A stretch of 64,000 nucleotides of DNA from Branchiostoma lanceolatum (taxonomy: Eukaryota; Chordata; Leptocardii; Amphioxiformes; Branchiostomatidae): contig NC_089724.1 in assembly GCF_035083965.1 (NCBI RefSeq), forward strand, positions 9,418,910 to 9,482,909. The letters are read 5' to 3'. Each line of letters opens with the position of its first letter. The first letter of the stretch is position 1. A program made the position numbers and the translations under genes. Of the stretch, positions 1-10,235 are shown piece after piece. The notes under the pieces were generated by a model. It saw only the letters and a program-made list of their open reading frames with translations, searched no databases and was not told the DNA's origin.

Positions 1-1890
1 GTGCCGTTGGTGATGAATGATTTGAACACCGCCCGCTCCTCCACTCCGATGAACGTGAACTGTGACACCACCCCTGTAGCGTCACTCTTGATGGGGGCCC
101 GTTTGGGTAATGTAGACGGCTGCAGCCGGTAACGTATGCCGTTGTCTTGCAAAGAAAACGAATCAAACCAACTAGATTAAACACAATTTCACAGAAGCAA
201 CGCTTCCGTGTTAACGTTGCGTCATGTGATATATCACTAACCATACTATATGATTTGATTTACATTAAAAGTTCATCTTGAAACTCATTATGATTTATAT
301 TCAATTTTTATACACTTACATCCGAGCAGAGCCACGGAGCAGACCTGAGTGTCGAGCGGATACCTCGCCAATTTGGCCACACAGGTCACTTGAAGAAGAC
401 GACTGGTATAAGAAAAAAAACAATAATATCAAAAGATTATGATTTTTCATTTATGTTTGTTGACAGAGCAGATAAATCCAACACTATGAACCATTAAATT
501 CAGTTGATATACCGCTTTTTTCTCCGTTAATTTCTTGAATTACTAAATAATAGCAATAGACTTAGGATCAACCAGAAATATGCATACAGAGTTGAGTTTA
601 TGAAAAAGAACCCACGTTATCTGAAGAATAACCAGCCCCTCGCGGTTCATCCACATCTTGTTGTCATCGTCTTCTTCGGTGATGGCCCGGCGGACCGTCC
701 GTCCGAACGCGAGCGGCGGGGACCAGAGCAAGGACGGCGGGACAGGAACCCACCCTGGTGCCAGGCCGAAGAGACGGGGGTCATACCAGCAGAGAACGTA
801 CTGGACTCTAATGTAAATGTTCTGAAACGATAAAAGTATGTGAAATCAAATATGTAGTTGCATAATGTGTGGCATTCTGTTTCAATGCAACACCTTAAGT
901 GAATGCTCTTTGCAAATATGTAAAAACGGCCAAATATATGCAATGATATTGATGGTGACTTCCGAGTGATTCAATTTCAAAGGCTTATCACGCTAGCTTG
1001 AAGCTGATTGTTATTTCTATGATGCGAAATCGATGCCAACGTAGGGTAAGGGAAACAAAGTTTACAGCATGTTCTTCCGAATGTGGGCTTATGTTGAGAA
1101 CGTAGACAGTCGATGCGACATCCACTTCACCTGGAATGAAAATCAAGACAAAAAAAAAGTTGCGTACAAATATTTTGACGAAGAAATGATATCGACAGCC
1201 ATAGAAATATATAAAATAGTGGAGTAGAATATGTTCAAGAGTTATCCAACAAAGAAGCATGCAGTCGAATGTTTATGTAACAGTAAGCCACATAGTGAGA
1301 ATTGAAAAAATACAAACCCGTCTCAGTAGGTGCTACAGAAGAGTCATAGTCGAACGGCAGAAACTTTCCATTTTCCCAGTTGTTCTTCCAGATAGGCCAG
1401 GTCATGTTGTTGCTGCTCTCACCGGGATCGAACAAACCCTATGTTATAATAGTTAAGAGACAGTGAAAACAAGGTGTTGGGAAGACACGCCGCATGCATA
1501 TACTAGTAGAATTTAGTTGAAGGGAAAACTCAACAATAATGATTCACGTTGATAATGCAATGGCTTGCAAGTCATAGTCATGATTGTAAAAGACCCCCAA
1601 TCTCTGTAAATTGAATTATACGTAGGTCCGGGCTGTCTCCGTTGTTGATGTCATTTGGCTTTTCACTATACAGAATCAGACAACATGTGATGCATGAAGA
1701 CTGTAGTATTTGTGTGGGTCTTTTCTGAACGGGGTTTACGTCATACGAAAATGAAATTGGCTAAGTTATTGATAGTTACGAGACTCGTAACTATCAATAA
1801 CTTAGCAGAGTATTACAAGTAAACGAACGAAGTAAGTGCAGTATTTCGATTAAAGAACATTCATACTTACCGGTATTGCAGAGTCACTCT
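1..1890 (-). other. Gene A micro-exon, linker and ligand-binding-domain exons (1-145, 320-402, 616-821, 1066-1130, 1318-1438, 1871-1890)
   Basis: These six exons align one-to-one with B and C. They carry [69 protein letters not shown] and [14 protein letters not shown]. The leftmost exon is cut by the window edge only about two bases before its expected donor. Confidence 0.85.
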
Positions 1891-3527
1891 CTGTGTAGCA
1901 ACAGAAACAAGAGTACATGGCTAGATGTATATTGTATAAATCGTTTCCTTTACATTCTTCAATGACGCCTCAATTTGCCAGACAATCCACCCCTATGTCC
2001 ACATTGCCCACCTCCCCCTCAACGCACAAACTCAGGTCTAAAGACTACATGTCATACACACATACATTGTTTCTGTATGAAGGAAAAATAGCATCGTACC
2101 TGGACATATGCCTGATATGTAGCAAAGTATGGACATCCCGGGCAGCCCTATGCAGGTCCCGCCCAGATATTCTACCGGCGGCGGGTTGTCACATGTCCGG
2201 GTCCGCTTCATGCTTCCGTACCCACACTTCGCGTCACAGGCGCTCCAACTGCCCCATTCGCTCCAGTGACCATTAACTTTGTAGTAACATAATACATAAA
2301 ATTATACACCGTTGCTGTTTCTCATTGAAACATTATACGTAGATAAAACCCAACATGTCAAAATTTCTTTACACATGTTTGCTATTGAAATAGTTAAATA
2401 TTTCATCAAATGCCGGCATTAATTTCATTTTCCTTGTATATCTATCTACATATTATTAACTTATGTTGCAATACGTGTAAATGAATGCAATAAAAATATG
2501 CCATAATTCTCAGAGTAAGGTAATGTAGCTTACTAGATAAAACATGCACTTAGTTTTCAAATCCACATGTTATAGCTACATGAAACCTTATTGCGATTTT
2601 TCTTTGAAAAAAAACAAAAAAAACAAAACATCAACATCAACATACTGTCGCAAAGCCTCCACAGACCAGGGTTCTGATCCATGGTATATCCGATGTAGCT
2701 GACCGGCAGAGGATCGGGGTCCGTCCATTCCAGGAAGGGCAGGGTCTCCCCCTGCAGCCGGACTGCGATGGTTCCATCTGGCGAACCACGCTCCTTCACA
2801 GCGTCGTAATAAATTGACTTGTTCCACTGAATATGCGAGTGCGAGTCTTTTATGCAATTCACTTTTTGGCCGCATGAGGGCTACTATAGCGGTTTGTTCG
2901 CAAAGACAGCCCTGGGACAGAGAGCGTATTTTTGGTGCGCGAAGCATGCTGGGAGGACGGTAGTATCCTGGGGACGTGAATGTATGTGCGGAGAAGGCCA
3001 AACTCGCTACCGTAGCAAACTCCCTTCCGTGACATAACTCCCCTCTCGGCAATCTAGAAGGGTAATCTAACACCCTCGCAGCGCCACCAAATTAGGTACA
3101 TTTTAAAGTTCCCTTTGATATAACGTATCACCATTGTGGCAACATTTTACCCCCGAAATAGTAAACTTTCGTCTTGTTTTCGCCTCGGTAACTGTAGAAA
3201 ATACTAGCTAACTAGTGTACAGTCACACGTTGTATAGAGACGCACACAAGAGTCACACAACTTACGATTTGCTAAGGTAATTGAGACAAACACAAAACAA
3301 AACAAAATGACAGCCGTGGATTCCATATAGTTTTATTTTGTGTATTGGTTGAGCCCACGATCTAAACCTATGGCTTCTTCGCGGCGCTGGGTACGAGCGT
3401 GCTGGCGAACAGTAGACCCAGAACGCGCGGTAGGAGGCTGCATCCAGGATTCCTGGGAGAGAGGGATGGAAAACGATTGCAATGGTATGGGAGTGTCCGA
3501 TGAATTTTAAGGCGTTACCTTTACAAG

Positions 3528-3597
<70 letters not shown>

Positions 3598-3605
3598 TAT
3601 GTGTG

Positions 3606-3682
<77 letters not shown>

Positions 3683-6600
3683 CCGGATTTTTGTAGTTGG
3701 TGTAACTCAAGAACCTCTGGATGGATTATGATAACGTTTAGTATGTAAGTAGGTGATGGGAAGACGAAGGTCAAGTGCATCTTGGGGCCCCTGGTATGTG
3801 ACCTTGGTACTGCGGCAGAACTTCTGTTTTTTATATCTTTTGACCTGGACGTGCTATGATCTTGTTTCCCCCAGTTTTGCCGGCTGTGTGTCGTATATTT
3901 CCTCATCAAACTGTGTAATCACGTTTACCGCTTGTGTCAGCAGAACTCAGATCTGGACCCTGCACGCTGCGGCGGATGACACTCCCATCATTTCCACCCC
4001 GGATGACAATCTCATATGCCTGTTCAGTATTGCCGGCTTCAGTAGACAAGGCCAGATGAACGGGACCGCCCGTTTGTGCCATGACTATGTAGGGAAAGGT
4101 GACAGGGTGCAGATCCCACTGATATTCATAGGTGCCGTCTGTGTCTCTGTCAAGGCAGGCTTGATGAGATGTAAGGAGACAACATGAAAAATAGTTGTTT
4201 TTGTCATAGGTTCAAGCAAAAGTAGATAAGATACAAAGGATGGCACATGTAATTTCTCTTCCAAATTTATGACTTTCAGGTTTTAGAATACAAAAATATG
4301 TCAGTTTATGTCAGTAGTTCTTTTTGTGCATCCTTTAATCAATACAAGTACAATTAAAGACGCTACGTTCGAGTGTCTGTGCATTCTGTAAGAGGAAGGT
4401 CTGAAAAGAAGGACGCTTTAGTTAGTTCATAGTTGCACCAAGATCGTGTTTTATCTTCGCTTTTCATGCATACCGAGACAAGTGCCGTTGTCCATTGGGA
4501 GTCCTCCGTAGCAGGAACAGACGAAGGAACCGGCTAGGTTGGTACAGACCTCGGAACATCCTCCGTTGTCCATTCCACACTCGTCAATATCTAGAAGACA
4601 GAATCGTGTTATCAAGACGGTTTCTTTACATCAGCCCTTTTCAAAATGATATCTGGTACACACGAACAAAACTTTATGTCGTAGAAACTCAAGTAAAACG
4701 ATGTACCTTCACACGCTAAATCGTCCCCCACCCATCTGCCGTTCTCGCACAGTTTCTCCACCTCACCGCCCGACTGGGTGTGTCCCGCCGGGCAGCGGAA
4801 GGCACAGGTGTGGCCAGCTGGGTAGGTGGGTTGTTCCCCACAGCTAATTGTGTAATTTTCGGGGTGGCTAGGACCTCCATTGCATGGTTTGCCTGAGTCA
4901 TGAAAGTTATGAAGCTGATAAACATCTTTCTCACATTTTTCACTCGCTTAATCAACATCAACTGACATTTCTAAAGCAACCTACATTTTTGGCGTGCATG
5001 TTAAGATTAACATAACCAGATGTCGCTATGCAAATTCATATGAAATTTACATTGCAAATGAGGAAACTTCAAATTCTGCCATGTTCTATGGTGGAAGATT
5101 CATTGAAAGTTGAAAAAAGAGAAACATTAGCAGTGGCAATAGTGACCCCATTCGCATAAATGGATACAGCTTGATGCTTATGATAATTGACATTATTTGT
5201 AACCCAATATAGCCTGAATGTTATCCTTTTTAGTTCCAGGCTCTACCTTCACAATAGATGGAAATGACAGGATGACATCCAGGCTAAGGGAAATAGTCAA
5301 TGAGTAAATTATCTTAGAAGGTGGGCATGCGCGGACTCCTGGAAGATAAGTGTGAAATCGAACGCTAATAGAGATCTTGATAAAACAAGCAAACAAATGT
5401 GGGCGTGGCGCGTAACAAAATAAACACACAATAATTCCTCTATGATACTTAATACACCGTGGAGAGAGAAAAAAGGTCATATCTGCCAACCTTCGCAGCG
5501 GTATGTCACCTCCAGATACTTCCCGATACCGGGGCAGGGGTCACCGAATAGCCCGTTATTTGCTGCCATGGTGCACTGCTGTAACCCCTGACAGGCATTC
5601 CTCACAAAGGACAGACTGTTGGCTGCTAAACAGCTGTCGCTTCCGTAATTGCCGCACATACTATGCGTGAAGGATGTTCGACCGTAGTTGGCGTCGTCGA
5701 TGAGGTGCGTCCATCCCACGGGACAGGACAGCTCCAAGGTTGCACCCTCACACGCGGAGGCTGTTGCCGGAGCAGTTGTGAACTCTAGAGTATAATAATG
5801 ATGCCATAACAATAATTATGGTTTACTCACTTCTAAAATTTTGTATAACTCCTCCCACATCGAAACCAAAGGATGAATTGCGTGGAGATACTTACATATG
5901 AGGTAAAATCTTGCACTGAGAGAGTAACTACTATACCGATGGCCCATGAATATACACATTATATTGCACAACATTATATCAGAACGCATCGGTCACTAAG
6001 CTACGAGAACATCGTAGATGCAATAGGTTCGAATTCATGGTAATATATATAAGTTGCGTCTAACGTTATATAGAAAATATTTGGAGATGTCTCGTACAAA
6101 GCGTGCTTTCAAATGTTTTGCTATTGTTCATTGAATTTTCAGATAGTTGGGTGTGGCCAATTCGATTGTGGCGAATTGATTATCAATGGGTCCCATACTA
6201 CAAAAAGCAGTTAAGTCATTCAGTATAACAACGAAAATAAATTTGTGACAAAATGTATATGTAGTATATACTTTTGTATAGACCATCTACAAGTAAGCAA
6301 GGGTAGTTACAAGCTCAGTAGATGAATGATATGAGGACTTCCAACATGTGATTGAATAATATCTTCCATGCAGTAACGAGACGTATCGTCGGTTTACACA
6401 CACACAAAAAAACATAGTGTACCTAAAGCAACGGGTTTTTTTTCTTCAATTTTCTTATTCTAGGTACTCGGTTTGCCTGTTTCGCTTCCAATGACGGCAA
6501 GACGAGCAGTATGTAACAAAATATAGAAGATCATCTAGATAATATCACACCTTGCCTGAGGAAATCTTATCACCAAGATGTACACAGAATAAATATTATC

Positions 6601-6927
6601 TGACGTTGTCAAACATAATCTTCATCAACGTATAATCTTAGTAAATTCTATTACGTTTCATGGGCGTTAAATCACCCTGGACTGCTCTTTGGATAAACGA
6701 CATGATGCAATGATATTTACAATGTACGCGGTTAAACAGGGCTAGAGATCACAAAAGCCAACTGGAGGTCCTATGCTGAAAATCTAACACACTGGAGAGA
6801 TGTCTACAGCCGCCATGCAACAGCAGTTGAAGACTGATTGATTACTATCAATAGACTTACCTGTGAAAACAGTATGCCTGTTAAACAGCAGCACTAGCAT
6901 CGATGCCACGAGGATACGGTGAATCAT
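1..6927 (-). CDS. Gene A: chimeric Cys-loop receptor (SUEL lectin-sushi-EGF-FAMeT-TSP1-LBD), partial, exon disrupted
   Basis: This is a multi-exon gene whose 3' part (rest of loop C, transmembrane region) lies left of the window. Exons read right to left: signal 6861-6927, SUEL lectin 5491-5784, sushi 4707-4892, EGF 4474-4590, FAMeT-1 3929-4159, FAMeT-2 2646-3452 (interrupted), TSP1 2100-2276, micro-exon 1871-1890, linker 1318-1438, beta strands 1066-1130 and 616-821, Cys-loop 320-402, then an exon running off the edge (<1-145). Borders are GT/AG and match paralogues B and C one for one from the EGF onward. By family, the product would be a plasma-membrane pentameric channel subunit with a large extracellular adhesive stalk. 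A 615-bp transposon inside FAMeT-2 brings an in-frame stop (about 3262-3264), so this copy is probably a pseudogene unless new splicing removes it. All other exons are open. Family assignment is strong; functionality is doubtful. Confidence 0.82.
1760..1806. repeat. Perfect 47-bp palindrome
   Basis: Two 23-nt arms (1760-1782 and 1784-1806) are exact reverse complements around a single A. The left arm begins GCTAAGTTATTGATAG. It lies in the gene A intron between the micro-exon and the linker exon. Confidence 0.95.
2100..2276 (-). other. Gene A thrombospondin type-1 repeat exon
   Basis: Intact TSP1 module: [38 protein letters not shown], ending ICP. The W-x-x-W-x-x-W and C-x-x-x-C-G motifs are present, along with RTRTC. 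177 nt, phase 1-1. Confidence 0.92.
2646..3452 (-). pseudogene. Gene A FAMeT-type domain second-half exon, split by transposon
   Basis: Homologous to 186-nt and 192-nt exons in C and B, but 807 nt long because a 615-bp element plus a 9-bp duplication lies at 2787-3410. Removing the insertion leaves 183 nt in frame ([14 protein letters not shown] ... [16 protein letters not shown] ... GLWRLCD). With the insertion, reading from the upstream half meets TAA near 3264. The added 624 nt is a multiple of three, so frame alone is not the lesion; the stop is. Confidence 0.85.
2787..3401. mobile_element. Non-autonomous TIR DNA transposon (MITE-like) with 9-bp target-site duplication
   Basis: Flanked by an exact direct repeat CTGGCGAAC (2778-2786 and 3402-3410). 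The ends are inverted repeats: CACGCTCCTTCACAGCGTCG on the left, and the right end reads CACGCTCGTACCCAGCGCCG on the opposite strand, 16 of 20 matching. 615 bp, no coding capacity. TSD size suggests a Mutator-like or hAT-like source; the family is not identified. Confidence 0.88.
3531..3680. repeat. (GT)n microsatellite
   Basis: About 150 bp of GT repeats interrupted once near 3597-3612 by TCTATG units. Located in the gene A intron between the two FAMeT exons. The adjoining 3690-3880 resembles unclassified dispersed repeat sequence. Confidence 0.97.
3929..4159 (-). other. Gene A FAMeT-type domain, first half
   Basis: Encodes [35 protein letters not shown] and [13 protein letters not shown]. 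This matches the 'farnesoic acid O-methyltransferase' domain family (name historical; in animals it is an extracellular beta-sandwich module, not a proven enzyme). Phase 1-1, 231 nt. Confidence 0.78.
4474..4590 (-). other. Gene A calcium-binding-type EGF exon
   Basis: Encodes [16 protein letters not shown] then [17 protein letters not shown], a calcium-binding-type EGF with intact D-x-D-E and six cysteines. Phase 1-1, 117 nt, orthologous to the EGF at 24682-24798 (gene C) and 14922-15035 (gene B). Confidence 0.88.
4707..4892 (-). other. Gene A sushi (CCP) domain exon
   Basis: A phase 1-1 exon of 186 nt with features of a complement-control-protein module: [19 protein letters not shown], then [15 protein letters not shown], where the G-x-W before the last Cys is diagnostic. 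It sits between the lectin and EGF exons and is unique to copy A in this array. Confidence 0.85.
5491..5784 (-). other. Gene A SUEL-type (galactose-binding) lectin exon
   Basis: One phase 1-1 exon of 294 nt. It begins [12 protein letters not shown], contains [23 protein letters not shown]-like FVRNACQG and QQCTMAANN, and ends EVTYRCE. The cysteine pattern and the final typical Y-x-C fit the sea-urchin egg lectin / rhamnose-binding lectin fold also found in latrophilins. No equivalent exon exists in copies B or C. Confidence 0.9.
6861..6927 (-). other. Gene A signal-peptide exon
   Basis: Encodes [15 protein letters not shown] and continues to VFT, followed by a GTAAGT donor in phase 1. Relative to B and C, one extra A just before the ATG puts their first start codon out of frame, so translation must begin at what corresponds to their second methionine. 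The hydrophobic core is short but adequate. Confidence 0.7.
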
Positions 6928-7369
6928 TTTTCAGCACAGCCTTAGATAAACGCCAGAGCCAGGAAATAGAACTAGCTTGTAATAGTTGGAAACAGCAGCA
7001 AAAGAGAAAAGGGCGTTGACATTTTTGTCGCTCGAGGGCATAAAATAGAATAGTCAGGTAGCGCGATCCTATAAAAAGAGGATTCGTTCTAAAAGCATTT
7101 GGTATCGTCAAGTCCCGATTCGATGGAAGTAATTGCATGTTTGCTCTTTTGTCCGATAAATTGCCCAGAAACTGAAAATGGTCGACACCACAACACACCA
7201 GACACGCAGAGACTGTGTCCCGCATGCAATGAAAATATTGAAGATTAATTTCATTTTGTGATGACTTGTCCAACTTATAACTATAGTAAAGGGAGAGATG
7301 TGCTGTTACAGACTATTACTACTAACTTAAAGACAAACTTCTCCCTATCCGGTACACAAAACGATATTT

Positions 7370-7590
7370 CCTATGTATTGTTGTCATGTCCAACTCCTAT
7401 ATCCACCTACATAGGTGAATTCATTTATTCCCAGAGCGAGACCGAATGACCCATACATTACTACATTGTAATCCATATACTGTTGTATACTATTTTGTAG
7501 GTAGAATTGTAGGATAGATTGACCTTGTAGTATTGTTGATTCAATGCCACACATTGTACCATGTACGATTGTTAAGCAATACATTCCTTT
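7370..7590 (+). repeat. Dispersed repeat, copy 1 (inverted copy at 55735-55985)
   Basis: Shares an extended, roughly 80%-looking similarity by eye with the reverse complement of 55742-55967. Both contain TCCAACTCCTATATCC and GAATTGTAGGATAGATT. Family unknown; possibly SINE or MITE derived. Confidence 0.75.
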
Positions 7591-8771
7591 GTTCTCTCTT
7601 TGTTGGACTCAAGGTTATTTGATGAAACCCTCTTCTGAATTTGCGATGTCCCTCAGATGTCACAATCTATATTCACCGATTGCCAGTCATTTCCGTCTTT
7701 TTTTCAATTGCTCATTTTATTGGGTAGAATATCATCGAATTCACAACATCATATATTCTCACTACTCATACATCGATCATTACCTGTATTGCGGAGTCGC
7801 CCCGTATACCATTGAATATTCATGAATGAGTGCGTTTCATTCAGTTCTTCGGGTGATGACTTCGGGATGCGATGATCTCATTGTTGTCGAATACAGCAAA
7901 TAACATTCCACATAAAACATCTATGACAGGCACAGGTGTATTTTATTGCAAGACGCCAGGGCAGAGAAGATTGTGTGATCGGGTATTTGATGAATAGAAA
8001 CTTTATTCAAAATCCTTAGCTTTGACAGCCTGAACAGTTGTGAAAAAAATAGTGCGAAGGAAAATAGGATTCGACCTGGCATTGTATGTAGGTTCGGTCA
8101 GAGCCTGTTTATCCACGCTCTCATCAAAAAGGTTGACATTATACATTGCCGTTGAAACTCGAAGATACTGTTTGTTTACGGTGCAATGTGAAAGATCATA
8201 ATGAATTCATTATTGAATTATATCACCGACATGGATATGCTATATAAACTTTAACATGTATTTCCTTATATGGGTGCTTGCGCCCACCATTCTGTTATAT
8301 TATGACTACCGTGACGCGTTATGTATTGCGCTTGTGTACAGGTACTAGTCATAGGTCATTCAGCAGGAACCAGGTATTGGAATTTTCTAATACGCCTCAA
8401 CATGTACATTTAATGAATAACTTTTATTTACAAATTCATGCCCGTAGGCTAATTGCATGGGTACAAACAGCAAACAGGGTAACAATGGTAACAAGTGTCT
8501 ATTTTATGCATCGAACTAATATTTCTACATACAGCATTATTGGGGTTGACTTCTTTCGAGGCAGTGGCTGATGAAAAGTCACACGATTTTAATGGTTAGT
8601 GGTTTTTCTGATTTTAATAAAAATGTGGTTAAATGTGGCTTTTAATTCTGATGAAAGCTCCAATGGCCTATCTTAAATGTCTGAAAAAACTATAGATTGA
8701 AGTGTATGGCCCAAGCATATCCATCTGTTTTTCCCGCAATACACAATGTCAAAACATAATGCCAAAATTTA

Positions 8772-8790
8772 TGTGGTACAAAATGCCACA
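8772..8790 (-). other. Conserved 3'-flank hairpin, gene B
   Basis: TGTGGTA, a 5-nt spacer, then TGCCACA, about 70 bp beyond the gene B stop. The equivalent in gene C has a perfect 7-bp stem. Could be a 3' UTR element or simply shared ancestry. Confidence 0.45.
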
Positions 8791-8858
8791 ATCATGCATG
8801 TGGTCAGAAATAAAGTAATTTGGCGGAATCAAGGCATTTGACTTTAATTTTCTGCCGT

Positions 8859-10235
8859 TTAATACTGATAAAAGCTCCAATAGCCTATGTTAAATATCAG
8901 GAAAAGGGCGGGGAGTATGGCCCTGGCAAATCGATCTGTTTTTCCCGCAATGCTGTTGGCCCTTTCGGCTGCACTCGGTCCTACGGCTCTGGCGTCAAAA
9001 GCCGGGACGTTTGTGTACATGGTGTTGGACATCATCGTGGGAGGAGTGTACGAGACGATCGGACTGTTGTCATGGTCACTCGGCTCTCTAACATTGTCGT
9101 CTTGCTGCTTGAGGCCTGTTGTTGCTTTATGTTTAATCACTACAACCCATTCCTTATCAGCCAGTTGGTGCCATCTAAGACTGGAGGGCTTGCTGAGACG
9201 TGCTCGAGGGATGGCTATCGGCTCCTCGGGAATCGTGGCCCTGTGGTGTTCGGTGGGCTTGTGAGACCTCCCCGATGGATCCTTCAGTCCAGGCCGGGGT
9301 ATATGGACAGGAGGGTTTCGCTCTTTTTTCAGCTCCTCTGCACGCATTTCTTTCTTCTCCTAATGGAAGATGATTCAATGCATATATTTTACAATTGTTA
9401 TGGATAATTTCCCTCCGACTTTCCTCTACAGGTCACAAAACAAAGTTATTTGAATGAGATTTTACTGGGATGATTCAGGAAAGAAAACTAGAGATAAGCA
9501 AAAAGGTTTATGAAGGAATGTGGAAATCTTTCATGTCTTAGCCAGCTCATACCTTCTCTTGAATAGACAATGAGAGATAGTGTGACACAGCAGTCTCCAG
9601 AAATGCCACAATCACAAAGGATAAACACCCCAACATCCAGATGTCAACGGCTCTTGGTTCATCAACCTATGAAAATGAAAATGCTTTTCTTATCTTTATT
9701 TCAATTTAGAAATGTGGTGTAACATTATTGCCGTATTATAGCTATAGTTTATTCATTTATTTATTTGGGTTGCCAGACTATATAGCTATTTATAGTTATA
9801 TAGTTATGCTGCTTCAATAGTAAATGCTACAGGACATAGAAGCTTATTTTATTGGTGTTCAAGGCCCTGGTACATCCTCAAGAACGCTAACTAATATAAG
9901 TCTACCAGAAAATGTTTACCTAGACATCGCACTAACATAGATGTAGAGAGAAATGGTTACGTCACAATGACTACCATCAATGATAGGAATTGCAAGTTCA
10001 ATAATATTTACCCATGGCATTCGTGCGGTTTTCCCCATTTGTTTGATCATCGTCAGTACTGACATGACACCGAGAACTATTCTGGGAGAAATGGCGGCTT
10101 GTGTGGGCGACAGCCATGTTTGTAGATAAGATGCCAAAACAACCACAGTGGACGGGAGGTAGGCAGTGAGGATGTGCCGCCACAGGACTCTTCGGAGTCG
10201 AACATGAACTTCCAGGGATGTGAACGCGCTGGTGT
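8859..10235 (-). other. Gene B transmembrane region exons (10012-10235, 9553-9666, 8859-9359)
   Basis: TM1 starts ILTAYLPSTVVVLASY. TM2 is preceded by AAISPR and reads IVLGVMSVLTMI. TM3 follows AVDIWMLGCLSFVIVALLE. The cytoplasmic loop is proline- and charge-rich, about 140 residues. TM4 is ILPALFLIFNIGYW, ending five residues before the stop. S-P-R occupies the place of the P-A-R of glycine/GABA receptors. Confidence 0.9.

Larger units (their letters stand above)
6928..8858. other. Intergenic, gene A 5' flank and gene B 3' flank
   Basis: No supportable gene. Contains a roughly 220-bp dispersed repeat (about 7370-7590) and AT-rich sequence. The part just below 8859 is the 3' untranslated side of gene B and holds a small hairpin shared with gene C. 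No TATA box or polyadenylation signal could be assigned with confidence. Confidence 0.6.

Noticed and set aside
3482..3748. Open frames made of Cys-Val or Thr-His repeats
   Set aside because: Translation of the GT/CA microsatellite.
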